Shown: in pieces, positions 1-8,216 of the stretch
Layout of the letters: every line of letters begins with the position of its first letter
Numbering within the stretch: position 1 is the first letter of the stretch
NCBI GenBank assembly: GCA_046329575.1
Contig: JAXLUJ010000013.1
Span: 1-64,000, forward strand
Origin: UBA1941 sp046329575
GTDB lineage: Bacteria > Bacteroidota > Bacteroidia > Chitinophagales > LD1
Direction of reading: 5' to 3'
DNA: 64,000 nucleotides
Position numbers and translations under genes: made by a program
The notes under the pieces: model-generated
What the model saw: only the letters and a program-made list of their open reading frames with translations
Told to the model about the DNA's origin: nothing
The model's database searches: none

Positions 1-4
1 TTAA

Positions 5-256
5 TCAGGTAAGAAAAAATTTCTCCGATTCGCCGGTGCGCTGGTATTCGCGTTCTGAAATATCATTGGTGCCGCTCCACACAATACGATCATTTGCAGA
101 TCCGCCCTGCGATTGGTGAATGCGCAAAATCAATTCCTGAACGGCTTCTAAGCGCCCGGCAAAAAACCGAACCACGCGTGTGGCTTCCAGTGAAGTACTT
201 TCAGGTTTACGGTAAGCATAGGAGATTTTGTAGTAGTTCATACCTGCAAAAAACAT
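5..256 (-). CDS. small conserved-looking protein at end of nos cluster
   Basis: I do not recognise this 83-residue protein. It starts with ATG, with a second ATG at codon 6 (bases 239-241) that is an equally good start. It has no signal peptide, membrane segment or cysteine motif. The middle is a predicted amphipathic helix followed by a polar, Ser/Gly/Asn-rich tail. It lies about 70 bp after nosY on the same strand, so it may be the last gene of the nos transcript. The tight spacing and normal codon use support a real gene, but nothing here shows a function. Confidence 0.5.
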   Translation of the reverse strand: MFFAGMNYYKISYAYRKPESTSLEATRVVRFFAGRLEAVQELILRIHQSQGGSANDRIVWSGTNDISEREYQRTGESEKFFLT

Positions 257-324
257 TCGCCGTGCGCAATAGATATGCGCAGCAGTTTTCAGTTCTCCTG
301 GCAGGCAAACTGCGCTGCTTTGTT

Positions 325-1095
325 CTACAGATTTTTCCTTTTAAATATCCACACTGAAGCCAGTAAAGGCAGAAGTATCCAGCAGTTCAACATAGTTGCC
401 ACAAATGAAATGCCTGCCGAAGTGCCAAAGAACTGTTTATACACGGCGCCTGTAAAACCCATAAGTGCACTAATATCAAGCTGCATCAAAACCAAAATAC
501 GCGCCAGATCAATAGGATTCAGCGATGCCATTACGAGCACCACCGTTTCCAAAGGATAGTCGTTGAACGCAAAAAGAACGGCCAAAACAATTGCATCGTA
601 TATAACGGCAAAATAAAACCAAAGCATGAGCGACAATCCAACCCCTTTCACTTTGTCGCGCATGGCAACAGCGCTAAAAAACGCAAGTGATGTAAAAATA
701 AGTGTTAGTGCTATGGCGCTACCCAATAGAGTGAATCCAGAAGCATCTGGCTCGTAAACCATCACAGGAATACCGATACCTAAAAAAACAGCTAAAGTCA
801 TAGAAATGGCAATTCCAGTGAATACACCCAAAAGAATAGTATTCCGCGAAAGCGGTTGCGCCACTAGCAGTTCCATGAACTCCGAAGCATTGTAAATGTA
901 AGTGGTAGTGAATATAATACTGATGAGCGGCACCATGATTTGGACCACGCTCAGCAAACTCACTAAACTTTTAGAATTGTCTGATTCAAAATAAAAAAGA
1001 GCAAAAGAGGCCAGGATTAAAAACAGGGAATAGGTCAGCAGCACCTTGCTGCGAAGGATGTCGTAAACGATGTATTTGCTTATTTTAAGCATCAT
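325..1095 (-). CDS. nosY: NosY-type ABC transporter permease
   Basis: This 256-residue integral membrane protein has about six hydrophobic segments, starting at residues 15-35 and ending with one before a basic C-terminus. It matches the ABC-2-like permeases of nos clusters, which work with NosF and NosD in maturing the CuZ centre of nitrous oxide reductase. The start overlaps the end of nosF by 11 bp, so the two are probably translationally coupled. The order nosD-nosF-nosY and the length are normal for the family. The identification rests on topology plus context, since permeases of this class are weakly conserved. Confidence 0.85.
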   Translation of the reverse strand: MMLKISKYIVYDILRSKVLLTYSLFLILASFALFYFESDNSKSLVSLLSVVQIMVPLISIIFTTTYIYNASEFMELLVAQPLSRNTILLGVFTGIAISMTLAVFLGIGIPVMVYEPDASGFTLLGSAIALTLIFTSLAFFSAVAMRDKVKGVGLSLMLWFYFAVIYDAIVLAVLFAFNDYPLETVVLVMASLNPIDLARILVLMQLDISALMGFTGAVYKQFFGTSAGISFVATMLNCWILLPLLASVWIFKRKNL

Positions 1096-1798
1096 GGCGC
1101 TGCATCATAATTTTAGCAATGGCTTTCCCCAGTTTCACTTCTCCGGTTTCTTGCTTCAATGTTTCAATCGTTTTGTAAAAATGCACCTTCCCTTCCAGTA
1201 GGTACATCATGCGGTCGGCCAATTCCTCAACTTCGCTCATGATATGCGATGTGATGAGGATGAGCTTTCCCTCACGCTTTGCTTGAAGTATCCTCGCCTT
1301 CAGAATTTCAGCAGCCAGAGGGTCGAGGCCGGCTGTGGGCTCGTCAAGGATTAAGACTTTCGGATTGAATAAAAAGGCCAATGCGGCACTCACCTTCTGG
1401 GTAGTACCGCCCGACAGGGTGTGCATGGTTTTCCCGAACATCGAAGGCAATGCAAATTCACGAAGCAATCCATCGTCAAAGGATTGCTGTCGCCTCAGGT
1501 CTTTCATCATCGCAAAAAGCTGTCCAATCTTCATGTTTTCCGGATAGTGACCAATTTGCGGCATATAGCCGATCTCACGGCGGTAGTCGTAGTTTCCTAA
1601 AACCGGCATCCCGTTAAAATAAAGCCTGCCTTTATCAGGAATAACCATTCCAAGAATTGTTTTTATGAGCGTAGTTTTACCCGATCCGTTAGGTCCAATC
1701 ACACATACTATTTCACCGCACTCAAATGATGCATCCACTCCTTTTAATACATGCAGTTTCCCAAAATGTTTTTCAATCTTTTCTGTGCGTATCATCAT
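1085..1798 (-). CDS. nosF: NosF ABC transporter ATPase
   Basis: This 237-residue cytoplasmic ATPase energises the NosDFY complex that helps assemble the copper-sulfide centre of N2O reductase. The Walker A motif GPNGSGKT is at residues 35-42. The ABC signature LSGGTTQK is near residue 128, and Walker B with its extension (LILDEPTAGLD) is near residue 150, followed by the switch histidine region ITSH. The N-terminus overlaps the end of nosD by 26 bp and the C-terminus overlaps nosY, forming a compact block. All catalytic motifs are intact. Confidence 0.92.
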   Translation of the reverse strand: MMIRTEKIEKHFGKLHVLKGVDASFECGEIVCVIGPNGSGKTTLIKTILGMVIPDKGRLYFNGMPVLGNYDYRREIGYMPQIGHYPENMKIGQLFAMMKDLRRQQSFDDGLLREFALPSMFGKTMHTLSGGTTQKVSAALAFLFNPKVLILDEPTAGLDPLAAEILKARILQAKREGKLILITSHIMSEVEELADRMMYLLEGKVHFYKTIETLKQETGEVKLGKAIAKIMMQRHDA

Positions 1799-3077
1799 TA
1801 AACTTTTTATACTGGATGATGTTGGCCTTCATTAAGGGACGCTCATCAACGAAGGTAACCGGTACCAGACTTGGTATGCACTTTTCGGCGGCGTTGAGGA
1901 GGTCTACTATAAAGCTTCGCAGCAACATTACCGCATTTGGCATTTGCTCGATCAGTACAGTATACAAACTCACAGGATGAAAAGGCACATCTCCCACATC
2001 ATCTGCATTCAGGTCGTACCCCGTGTATTTGTCCCAATAATTGAACCAAAAAATATTTTCGTGCAGTTCACCGTTGGTTGTCGCATCAAAAGTGTTTCCG
2101 GTAAAATTGTTTCCGGTAAAAGTATCTAACCGGCAATTAGCCATCACCTTAATGGCATACCCATTTTTTAGAAAAGCATTATTGGCAAAACGCATATTGT
2201 TGCCTCCCTCCATAGTAACTCCTACGGTATTATTTCTAAAAATATTTCCTGCTATTATACCATTGTCCATATCTTTCAGCAGTAAACCGTAAGCGGCATC
2301 ACCCCAATTATCTTCAAATCGGTTTCCAAACATGTGAACGCCCTTGCTGTACATCACAGCAACACCAGTTCCATTTCCGGCAAAGGTATTTTCGAGGTAC
2401 GTATCGTTATCACTGAACATGAAGTGCAATCCGTACCTGTAATTTTTGGAACAAGAATTATGTTGTATAAAACAATGTTTCGCAAACTCGAAATAAATGC
2501 CATCCCGGTGACCCTGCATCTGATTATTTGCAATATACACACTATCGCATTTCCATAGATGAATGCCGTTTCCGGTGTCGCTTTTTCCGAAATTTGCCCC
2601 TTTGGATTTGCAATTTTTTATCGTTATATTTTTGGAATCACTGAGATAAATTCCAAAAAAAGTATTTTGAAATACGCAGTTCTCAATTTGAACCTGATTG
2701 GCCTTGAACACTCGCAACCCTGCATAATCTTTTATACTTCCACAACGGGAATTAGCAATTACTACACCGGAAAGGCTAACGTTGCTTGCCGTTATCAAAA
2801 GCACCTCATCTTTTAGCTGGCCATCCAGTACCGGCCAGCCATCACCAATAATCACCAAGGGGCATCGAATGGTCTCATTCACGCACATGTAAGTTCCTTC
2901 TCTGATATAAAGAGTATCGCCGGGCTTAACCGATTGCAACGCCTGATGAAGATTTCTGATCTTTCCATTTGGAGTTAGTTCTGCATGGCGTGCCATCACA
3001 GCAATACCAAACACGGAAAAGACCAGAAATGCCAATATCCGCATAATCAAAAATGTATGACGTTTACGGCCGACCAC
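1773..3077 (-). CDS. nosD: NosD periplasmic beta-helix copper-maturation protein
   Basis: This 434-residue protein has an N-terminal signal peptide (hydrophobic stretch near residues 11-27) followed by a right-handed parallel beta-helix. The repeats show as N-G-I, N-x-F and G-N-x-F rungs from about residue 100 to 330, as in the CASH/NosD family. NosD partners with NosFY and NosL in building the CuZ site of NosZ in the periplasm. Its start overlaps the end of nosL by 31 bp. Length and rung pattern are typical of NosD, and the operon context makes the call firm. Confidence 0.92.
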   Translation of the reverse strand: MVGRKRHTFLIMRILAFLVFSVFGIAVMARHAELTPNGKIRNLHQALQSVKPGDTLYIREGTYMCVNETIRCPLVIIGDGWPVLDGQLKDEVLLITASNVSLSGVVIANSRCGSIKDYAGLRVFKANQVQIENCVFQNTFFGIYLSDSKNITIKNCKSKGANFGKSDTGNGIHLWKCDSVYIANNQMQGHRDGIYFEFAKHCFIQHNSCSKNYRYGLHFMFSDNDTYLENTFAGNGTGVAVMYSKGVHMFGNRFEDNWGDAAYGLLLKDMDNGIIAGNIFRNNTVGVTMEGGNNMRFANNAFLKNGYAIKVMANCRLDTFTGNNFTGNTFDATTNGELHENIFWFNYWDKYTGYDLNADDVGDVPFHPVSLYTVLIEQMPNAVMLLRSFIVDLLNAAEKCIPSLVPVTFVDERPLMKANIIQYKKFNDDTHRKD

Positions 3078-3478
3078 AACAAGATTTCACCACCTAATTG
3101 TTGCTGTACCGTTTCAACAGAAGCCATAGTGCTGAAAGCAGCTAAATGTCCGCCCATAGGACTGTTCACACCTCCGCCATGCAGATAAAATGCTTTTTTG
3201 GCATCCAGTAAAACACCGGGATTCTGATAATCGATCACCAAAAATTGATCCGGCTTAAAGGTGTCATCAGTTTTAAGATATTCAAGCATACATTCTTCCG
3301 AATCAAACCGTAACGCTTTTCCTTTGCCATTAATCAGCATAGCGCCGAACTTCCTGTCCATGGCGGTCATTTTGCAAAAATCGCAAAGATCAGTGCCAAA
3401 ACGTATTTTCGGCAATTCATGATTACATGAGATAGCCATTATAAAAAGAAATGCGAACAGTATTTTAGAAAACTTCAT
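3047..3478 (-). CDS. nosL: NosL copper-chaperone lipoprotein
   Basis: This is a 143-residue lipoprotein with signal peptide and lipobox cysteine at residue 18. The NosL signature CDFCKM is at residues 32-37. The family binds Cu(I) and delivers copper for NosZ maturation. A second conserved element, the region containing DSEECM, lies near residue 80. The gene overlaps the upstream membrane-protein gene by 14 bp and nosD by 31 bp, so it is inside the nos operon. Nothing is missing relative to the family. Confidence 0.9.
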   Translation of the reverse strand: MKFSKILFAFLFIMAISCNHELPKIRFGTDLCDFCKMTAMDRKFGAMLINGKGKALRFDSEECMLEYLKTDDTFKPDQFLVIDYQNPGVLLDAKKAFYLHGGGVNSPMGGHLAAFSTMASVETVQQQLGGEILLWSAVNVIHF

Positions 3479-4046
3479 TGCGACGTTTTAATTCTATCAG
3501 AAAGAATATCATGATTAATCCCGCCGGGCCGATGATGAGCCAACCGCCGATATCGGGAAACGAGCCAGCTAAAAAGTTCAATAACTGCTTCCAGCCAAAA
3601 AGAGGTGGCTGATAAGCCATTCCCGGAATTTTTATAGCCGCATGCGGATCCAGATGATGTCCGTATTCATACTCCCATTTCCAGAAGTCATAAATACCCC
3701 AGGCGCCACTGGCTATCAGAACAGATGCAAGAAAACCTAATAACGCCCTTCTTCCTATGGCGGCAGTGAGCACGCCCAATATTACATAAGCCCAAATCAT
3801 ATAGGGCATCACTTTGAACTCCGGAAAATTTTCCTCTTTGATCTGAGCCATTCCTATATAATGGTTCAAACCATTAATCTTATTGATATCACCGGCTATC
3901 TTATGGCTCCAGATTTCCATCTTCAATCCTTCGGGATATTGCGGTGCCTCTAATTGAATTTGCCAGACCGAAATATAATTTGCTGGTATCATGGCGAAGG
4001 CACACAGCAAAACAACTATTCGGGTATATATTTTAAGCTTTTTCAT
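3465..4046 (-). CDS. nos-cluster membrane protein (NosB-like position)
   Basis: This 193-residue membrane protein has a hydrophobic segment at the N-terminus (about residues 8-26), two adjacent ones near 85-120 and a C-terminal one near 165-187. Between the first two is a soluble loop with charged residues and His/Met (HKIAGDINK, HYIGM). It also has a conserved-looking WGIYDFWKWEYEYGHHLDPH stretch. Clade II nos clusters typically carry a gene for a membrane protein of unknown role (called NosB in epsilonproteobacteria) after nosZ, and this protein occupies that place. I infer equivalence from position and topology only. The His-rich loop would suit metal handling, but this is not shown. Confidence 0.65.
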   Translation of the reverse strand: MKKLKIYTRIVVLLCAFAMIPANYISVWQIQLEAPQYPEGLKMEIWSHKIAGDINKINGLNHYIGMAQIKEENFPEFKVMPYMIWAYVILGVLTAAIGRRALLGFLASVLIASGAWGIYDFWKWEYEYGHHLDPHAAIKIPGMAYQPPLFGWKQLLNFLAGSFPDIGGWLIIGPAGLIMIFFLIELKRRNEVF

Positions 4047-4108
4047 TTTTTTTCAGATTGAGAGGCGCAATAACATCAGGCATCTGAGTTTCGAACAATA
4101 GGATTTGT

Positions 4109-4134
4109 AAAAAGAAGGGAGCCCGGCTCCCTTC
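4109..4134 (-). terminator. hairpin with T-run between nosZ and downstream nos genes
   Basis: Bases 4114-4134 form a nearly perfect inverted repeat (GAAGGGAG / CTCCCTTC with GC-rich centre). On the minus strand it is followed by five Ts (bases 4113-4109). It sits directly after the nosZ stop and before the membrane-protein gene of the same operon. It therefore looks like a partial intrinsic terminator or an mRNA 3'-end stabiliser that would keep nosZ transcripts more abundant than nosLDFY transcripts. Confidence 0.7.
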
Positions 4135-4146
4135 CTAATTACTAAC

Positions 4147-6111
4147 CTATTCGCCTGTTGAGAATTTAATGGCAGTACTAGCACCTGCTGGCGCTACCCG
4201 AACGTATCCCTGCATTTCCTGATGAAGGGCCGAGCAAAAATCGGTACAATACATTGGGAATACTCCGGCGCGGTCTGGAATCCACTTCAGTGTGGCGGTT
4301 TCGCCGGGCAACACCAGCAATTCGGCGTTGTTGGCCCCTTTTACTGCAAAACCATGCGGTACGTCCCAGTCTTGTTCCAAATTCGTAACGTGGAAGTACA
4401 CCACATCGCCCACTTTTACACCTTCAATGTTATCAGGTGTGAAGTGCGAACGAATGGCAGTAGCATAAACATGCACTTCATTGCCGTTCCGAACCACTTT
4501 GGCGTCTTTCTCACTCTTTACAGCATACTTGTGCTTGTTATACTCCAGCTTGAAAAATTTCACTTCATGTTTGGTGATAATCTCGGCAGGACAAGCTTGT
4601 GCATAGTGTGGCTCGCCTATGGTTGGAAAATCGAGCAGCAACTGCATTTTTTGACCATCTATAGAATATAATTGCGCTGACTGCGTAAGTTCCGGACCGG
4701 TTGGTAAATAGCGATCCTTAGTGATCTTGTTCAGAGCAATCACATACTTACCATAAGGTTTTATGTTGTCGCCCATGGGAACACATAGGTGACCAATTGA
4801 ATAATAGGTGGGTACGCGGTCTAGCACTTGTTTGGTTTTGATGTCCCACTTCACTACTTCCGAAGAAACAAAAAACGAAGTATAACCATGCCCTTCATTA
4901 TCAAACTCCGTATGCAGTGGTCCTAATCCCGGCTTCTCTACTTCGCCGTCTAATGCAGCTTCATATTTGATCACCGGAACGCCGTCAAAGTCGCCATCAA
5001 ATACTTTGCCTTCAATAGCTTTCTGCATTTTGCCAAAAGAATAAACCGGTATCACAGCGGCCAATTTGCCCGATGCGCAAATATATTCTCCGGTTGGATC
5101 TACATCACAACCGTGCGGCGATTTCGGACAAGGAATAAAGTAACAAACACCGGGCAGATCCTTAACATCAAGAACGGTCACTTCCTTCTCGATGGTAGAT
5201 GTCGCAGTTTGAGTAGCTTCGTCATAAACGTTGTGAGCATAACTGGCCGGCCACTTTTGTCCTTTTCCCTGAGCCAGGTATTCTTCCGCTTTTTTCCAGT
5301 TTACAGCCATAATAAAGTCTTTATCGCGCTGCGAGGCATTTACTTCAAGAAGTGAATGCGCTTTCTCACTGTTATAACAACTAAAGAACACCCATCCATT
5401 TGAAGCGCCTTTTCCGGCACGTGCCAAATCATAGTCCACTCCCGGTACCAGAAGCTGGAAATTCAAATTCATTCGGCCGCTTTGAGGATCCACTTTTACA
5501 AATGAAATGGTGCCCTTAAACTTATCTTTGTAATCGGCAATGGCCTGATCTCCATCTTTGTCATACGGTACTGAAAACCGCGAAGCACCCACAACGTACT
5601 CCGTATTTTGGGTACAAAACGGCGAAGCATGGTTGCCACCACAATTCGGGAGCTCAATGATTTCACGGGTCTTGAAAACACCAAGGTCGATTCTCGCAAT
5701 TCGCGGCGTATTATTGGCATTGATGAACAACCATCTGCCATCGTCCTGTCCTTCAGTGCGCGAAAGCTGAGGATGGTGACTGTCGTCCCAAGGCGTAAAG
5801 CCATGAGAGGTCATCAGCATGGGTTTGGTTTCTTCACTGAAACCGTAACCAGTTTCGGCATCCTCACTGAATACCGGAACTTGTTTGAACATGCGGCCAC
5901 TTGGAATACCATACACGCCGATCTGTCCGCTGAATCCTCCGGAAGTGAACAAATACACTTCATCTTTTTTACCGGGAGCTACATACACTTTTTTTGCCGC
6001 ATCGCCTGAAAGACCAGAGTCAGCCTTGGGTGGTTTGCAACTGCCGAAAATTCCGGCAGCAAAAAAACCGGCGGCCATCCACGCCAGATTTTTTATGGTA
6101 ACATTTTTCAT
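4147..6111 (-). CDS. nosZ: nitrous oxide reductase, clade II (Sec-type)
   Basis: This 654-residue periplasmic enzyme reduces N2O to N2. The N-terminus is a Sec/lipoprotein-like signal with a cysteine at residue 25 (FGSC), and no twin-arginine motif is present, which is the hallmark of clade II NosZ. The beta-propeller domain carries CuZ histidines, including the DSHHP motif at 110-114 and the later GNH, SPHG, GPLH, IGH and EPH motifs. The C-terminal cupredoxin domain holds the CuA ligands: H586, C622, C626, H630 and M633. It is preceded by a lipoprotein cytochrome c gene 30 bp upstream, its likely electron donor. All ligands are intact, so the enzyme should be active. Confidence 0.97.
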   Translation of the reverse strand: MKNVTIKNLAWMAAGFFAAGIFGSCKPPKADSGLSGDAAKKVYVAPGKKDEVYLFTSGGFSGQIGVYGIPSGRMFKQVPVFSEDAETGYGFSEETKPMLMTSHGFTPWDDSHHPQLSRTEGQDDGRWLFINANNTPRIARIDLGVFKTREIIELPNCGGNHASPFCTQNTEYVVGASRFSVPYDKDGDQAIADYKDKFKGTISFVKVDPQSGRMNLNFQLLVPGVDYDLARAGKGASNGWVFFSCYNSEKAHSLLEVNASQRDKDFIMAVNWKKAEEYLAQGKGQKWPASYAHNVYDEATQTATSTIEKEVTVLDVKDLPGVCYFIPCPKSPHGCDVDPTGEYICASGKLAAVIPVYSFGKMQKAIEGKVFDGDFDGVPVIKYEAALDGEVEKPGLGPLHTEFDNEGHGYTSFFVSSEVVKWDIKTKQVLDRVPTYYSIGHLCVPMGDNIKPYGKYVIALNKITKDRYLPTGPELTQSAQLYSIDGQKMQLLLDFPTIGEPHYAQACPAEIITKHEVKFFKLEYNKHKYAVKSEKDAKVVRNGNEVHVYATAIRSHFTPDNIEGVKVGDVVYFHVTNLEQDWDVPHGFAVKGANNAELLVLPGETATLKWIPDRAGVFPMYCTDFCSALHQEMQGYVRVAPAGASTAIKFSTGE

Positions 6112-6141
6112 TTTATTGGATTTGATTGATTAAGAATCTTC

Positions 6142-6624
6142 TTACTTTTTTACTTCAGCAGTTTCTACCGCATCATTGCTGCGCAAAAATTCCAGGATTT
6201 GTTTCGCCTGATCATCACTAACATCCTGAAAAGTCATCTGCGTAAGGTGTTCGGCAAGTAAGGCTTTGGCCGTTGGATCCTTTTGGGTCATTTCCACCGG
6301 ATTCGTGATCATATTAAGTATCCAGGCAGGCGATTGTTTAAACGTAACGCCCTTCAAGCCGGGCCCCACTATTTTTTGGTCGGTAGTGCGGTGGCAGGCA
6401 TAGCATTTGGCCTCAAAAACCACCTTGCCTTGCTCGGCTAGCTTCGTATCCACCGGCCCCAGTGTTATATTTTTGAATTTCCCGATGCCTTGTCCATCGT
6501 CCTTGGGCGCATCCTGAATCATGCTGGCAGGTGGATTGGCGGTATCTACTGTTTTGGTTTCGTTGCTTCCGCAACCTGCTAAAAAGATCAAGCCGGAAAA
6601 ACTGGCGATCATGAGAATGTTTCG
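6142..6624 (-). CDS. lipoprotein cytochrome c of nos operon
   Basis: This is a monohaem cytochrome c of about 160 residues; the open frame extends to an ATG at 6628-6630. It has a lipoprotein signal with cysteine at residue 20 (LAGC) and a haem motif CYACH at residues 76-80. The methionine ligand is probably in the LTQMTFQ segment near residue 130. As the first gene of the nos operon, 30 bp before nosZ, it is the likely membrane-anchored electron donor to the CuA site, comparable in role to NosC proteins of clade II clusters. An upstream linker rich in Asp, Pro and Gly would let the haem domain reach NosZ. Confidence 0.85.
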   Translation of the reverse strand, partial: RNILMIASFSGLIFLAGCGSNETKTVDTANPPASMIQDAPKDDGQGIGKFKNITLGPVDTKLAEQGKVVFEAKCYACHRTTDQKIVGPGLKGVTFKQSPAWILNMITNPVEMTQKDPTAKALLAEHLTQMTFQDVSDDQAKQILEFLRSNDAVETAEVKK

Positions 6625-6649
6625 ATGCATAATTTGATTTTTTCTGAAG

Positions 6650-6657
6650 CAAAAATA
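6650..6657 (-). promoter_or_regulatory. Bacteroidota -7 promoter element for nos operon
   Basis: The minus strand reads TATTTTTG here, an exact match to the Bacteroidota -7 consensus TAnnTTTG. Transcription would start near 6643, about 13 bases before the cytochrome c ATG. The -33 element is poor, which fits an activator-dependent promoter. Confidence 0.5.
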
Positions 6658-6701
6658 GGCTACGCGGCAACCGTCGGAAATGAGTGCGGTTAGCCATCCA
6701 C

Positions 6702-6715
6702 ATGATTGATGTCAA
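6702..6715 (-). promoter_or_regulatory. FNR/CRP-family box upstream of nos operon
   Basis: The minus strand reads TTGACATCAATCAT, matching 8 of the 10 specified bases of the FNR consensus TTGAT-N4-ATCAA. Its centre lies about 65 bases upstream of the predicted nos start, a class I activator distance. N2O respiration genes are commonly under FNR/Crp-family control by low oxygen or NO. The regulator itself is not in this window. Confidence 0.5.
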
Positions 6716-7029
6716 TTTAAAGACCTTTTTATCTTTTATTTTTAAAACTAATTTACCATTCCCAAACGATAAGGTCATTGAGTTTACCTCATCCTGTTTT
6801 TCCACAATATTTATATCAGGTATTTTTTAGTGCGGCTGCCGCGCTATCCATGGCTCCGCTATCGCTTCGGTGCTACGTTTCACTACGCACTGCTCCCTAC
6901 GGTCGCACCATTCCTATCGCTGCCGCATCCCTGCTGGGCGCCATATTTCTATTCGGCAATTCCCTTCAAATTCAGCTTGCCTTTCATCTATGGCACTTAC
7001 GCAAACAATGAAAAAAATTATTCTTGAAC
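6716..7029. other. gene-free spacer with GC-rich patch
   Basis: This is the spacer between the nos promoter and the end of the Rrf2 gene. Bases 6827-6960 are clearly richer in G and C than the AT-rich flanks, and contain short recurring words such as CGCTATC and CTACG. No ORF here has a plausible start or a recognisable product. It may be a decayed gene end or a dispersed intergenic repeat, but no second copy is visible in this window. Confidence 0.35.
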
Positions 7030-7464
7030 TCAATTCAGCAGAAATGCCCGTCCGCTTTTGATCTCTTTAGCAAAATCCTGAACGGTCTTGGTTTCCAGCA
7101 TCTTTTTTAAGCGAACAGAATATGCTTTAAACTGATTGTGAATTGGGCATGGATGACGTTCATCACACTGCTTTAGACCTAAACCACATCGCTCAAAGGC
7201 GCTGCTGCCGTCAATCAACTTGACCAGATCCATCACTACAATGGGTGGAGCACCGTCAGCGATATAAAAACCTCCACCCGGACCTTTAGCTGAAGACACC
7301 ACCTTATGCCTTGCCAGAGTTTGCAATATTTTGGCGGTAAACGGTTCTGGCGATTCTATGGCCTGTGCGATTTCTGCAATGCTCAAACGCCTGCCATCTT
7401 TGGTTTCCATGCAAATATGAATAACCGCTTTCAAAGCATATTCACAACTCTTTGAGAACATCAT
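7030..7464 (-). CDS. Rrf2-family Fe-S regulator, NsrR-like
   Basis: This is a winged-helix regulator of about 144 residues. I start it at the ATG at 7462-7464 because the family begins with the FSKSCEYALKA segment; an upstream in-frame start at 7491 would add nine residues overlapping the RIC gene. Cysteines 93, 100 and 106 (C-x6-C-x5-C) match the [2Fe-2S]/[4Fe-4S] ligand region of the Rrf2 family, so it should sense NO or Fe-S status. It is co-transcribed with the RIC di-iron repair gene, the classic target of NsrR. I infer that it represses its own operon and perhaps nos genes. IscR-type function is less likely because no isc/suf genes are nearby. Confidence 0.85.
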   Translation of the reverse strand: MMFSKSCEYALKAVIHICMETKDGRRLSIAEIAQAIESPEPFTAKILQTLARHKVVSSAKGPGGGFYIADGAPPIVVMDLVKLIDGSSAFERCGLGLKQCDERHPCPIHNQFKAYSVRLKKMLETKTVQDFAKEIKSGRAFLLN

Positions 7465-7478
7465 AATTAATAACCGGT

Positions 7479-8216
7479 TTAAATGCTCCATTTTTCCTCC
7501 AGTGCTTCCACCTTTGGAAATAGTATATTGTTTTCCAAGTGAATATGCTGAATTAAATCGTCTTGAAACTCTTGTAGTTTGGCATATAGAACCCGATACG
7601 TATTACATGCATAATCAGGCGGAGTAAATTGATCGCTCAGTTCCTGGATACGCTTCATGAGGCTGCCAGCAACTTCATGCTCCTTTCTCATCATTGTAAT
7701 TGGATTTTTCACAGTACCAAAATGTGGGAATGGAAATGCATCCAACTCACCCCTGCTAAATCGTTCCAGATTTTTGATGTAAGGGAATAGCACCAATTCC
7801 TCTTTCTTCATATGTATCGTAAGTTCAGTTTCAACTTCCTGCCATAATGAAAAAATAGTTTGGGTTTCAGGGTGATGTGCGCCATGTACACGAGCTACTT
7901 TTTCGGCATATGATGAAATAGCAACCATATTCTCATTAACATAACAGTGATGCACATTCACGATATGATCAATTAGCGCGGCTAAGGTCCAAAACTGATA
8001 CTGCTTTTCTTCAACCGTGCTTTCCTCAAGAGCATCTTGTATCGATCGCGCTAGTTCCGAAAGATCAATTCCTTTTTCCAAACCTACAGTTTCTAACGTT
8101 TTTCTGCCGCCACAACAAAAGTCAATTCCATACTTCCTAAATACTCCGGCCGTCCGGTAATCGTTTGCAACAAGTTCCGCAACCGTGGTATGCTTCAATA
8201 TTGATGTACTCATCAT
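7479..8216 (-). CDS. iron-sulfur cluster repair di-iron protein (RIC/ScdA/YtfE)
   Basis: This 245-residue protein has an N-terminal DUF542 domain (residues about 5-60) with the CCGG pair at C34-C35, then a hemerythrin-like four-helix domain. That domain has repeated histidine/glutamate ligands (DHIVNVHH, HMKKEE, RKEHE, HIHLENNILFP). RIC proteins repair Fe-S clusters damaged by NO or oxidants and can release iron or handle NO. The gene overlaps the upstream lipoprotein gene by 4 bp and ends 14 bp before the Rrf2 start, so they form one NO-stress operon beside the nos cluster. Domain length and ligands are complete. Confidence 0.93.
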   Translation of the reverse strand: MMSTSILKHTTVAELVANDYRTAGVFRKYGIDFCCGGRKTLETVGLEKGIDLSELARSIQDALEESTVEEKQYQFWTLAALIDHIVNVHHCYVNENMVAISSYAEKVARVHGAHHPETQTIFSLWQEVETELTIHMKKEELVLFPYIKNLERFSRGELDAFPFPHFGTVKNPITMMRKEHEVAGSLMKRIQELSDQFTPPDYACNTYRVLYAKLQEFQDDLIQHIHLENNILFPKVEALEEKWSI

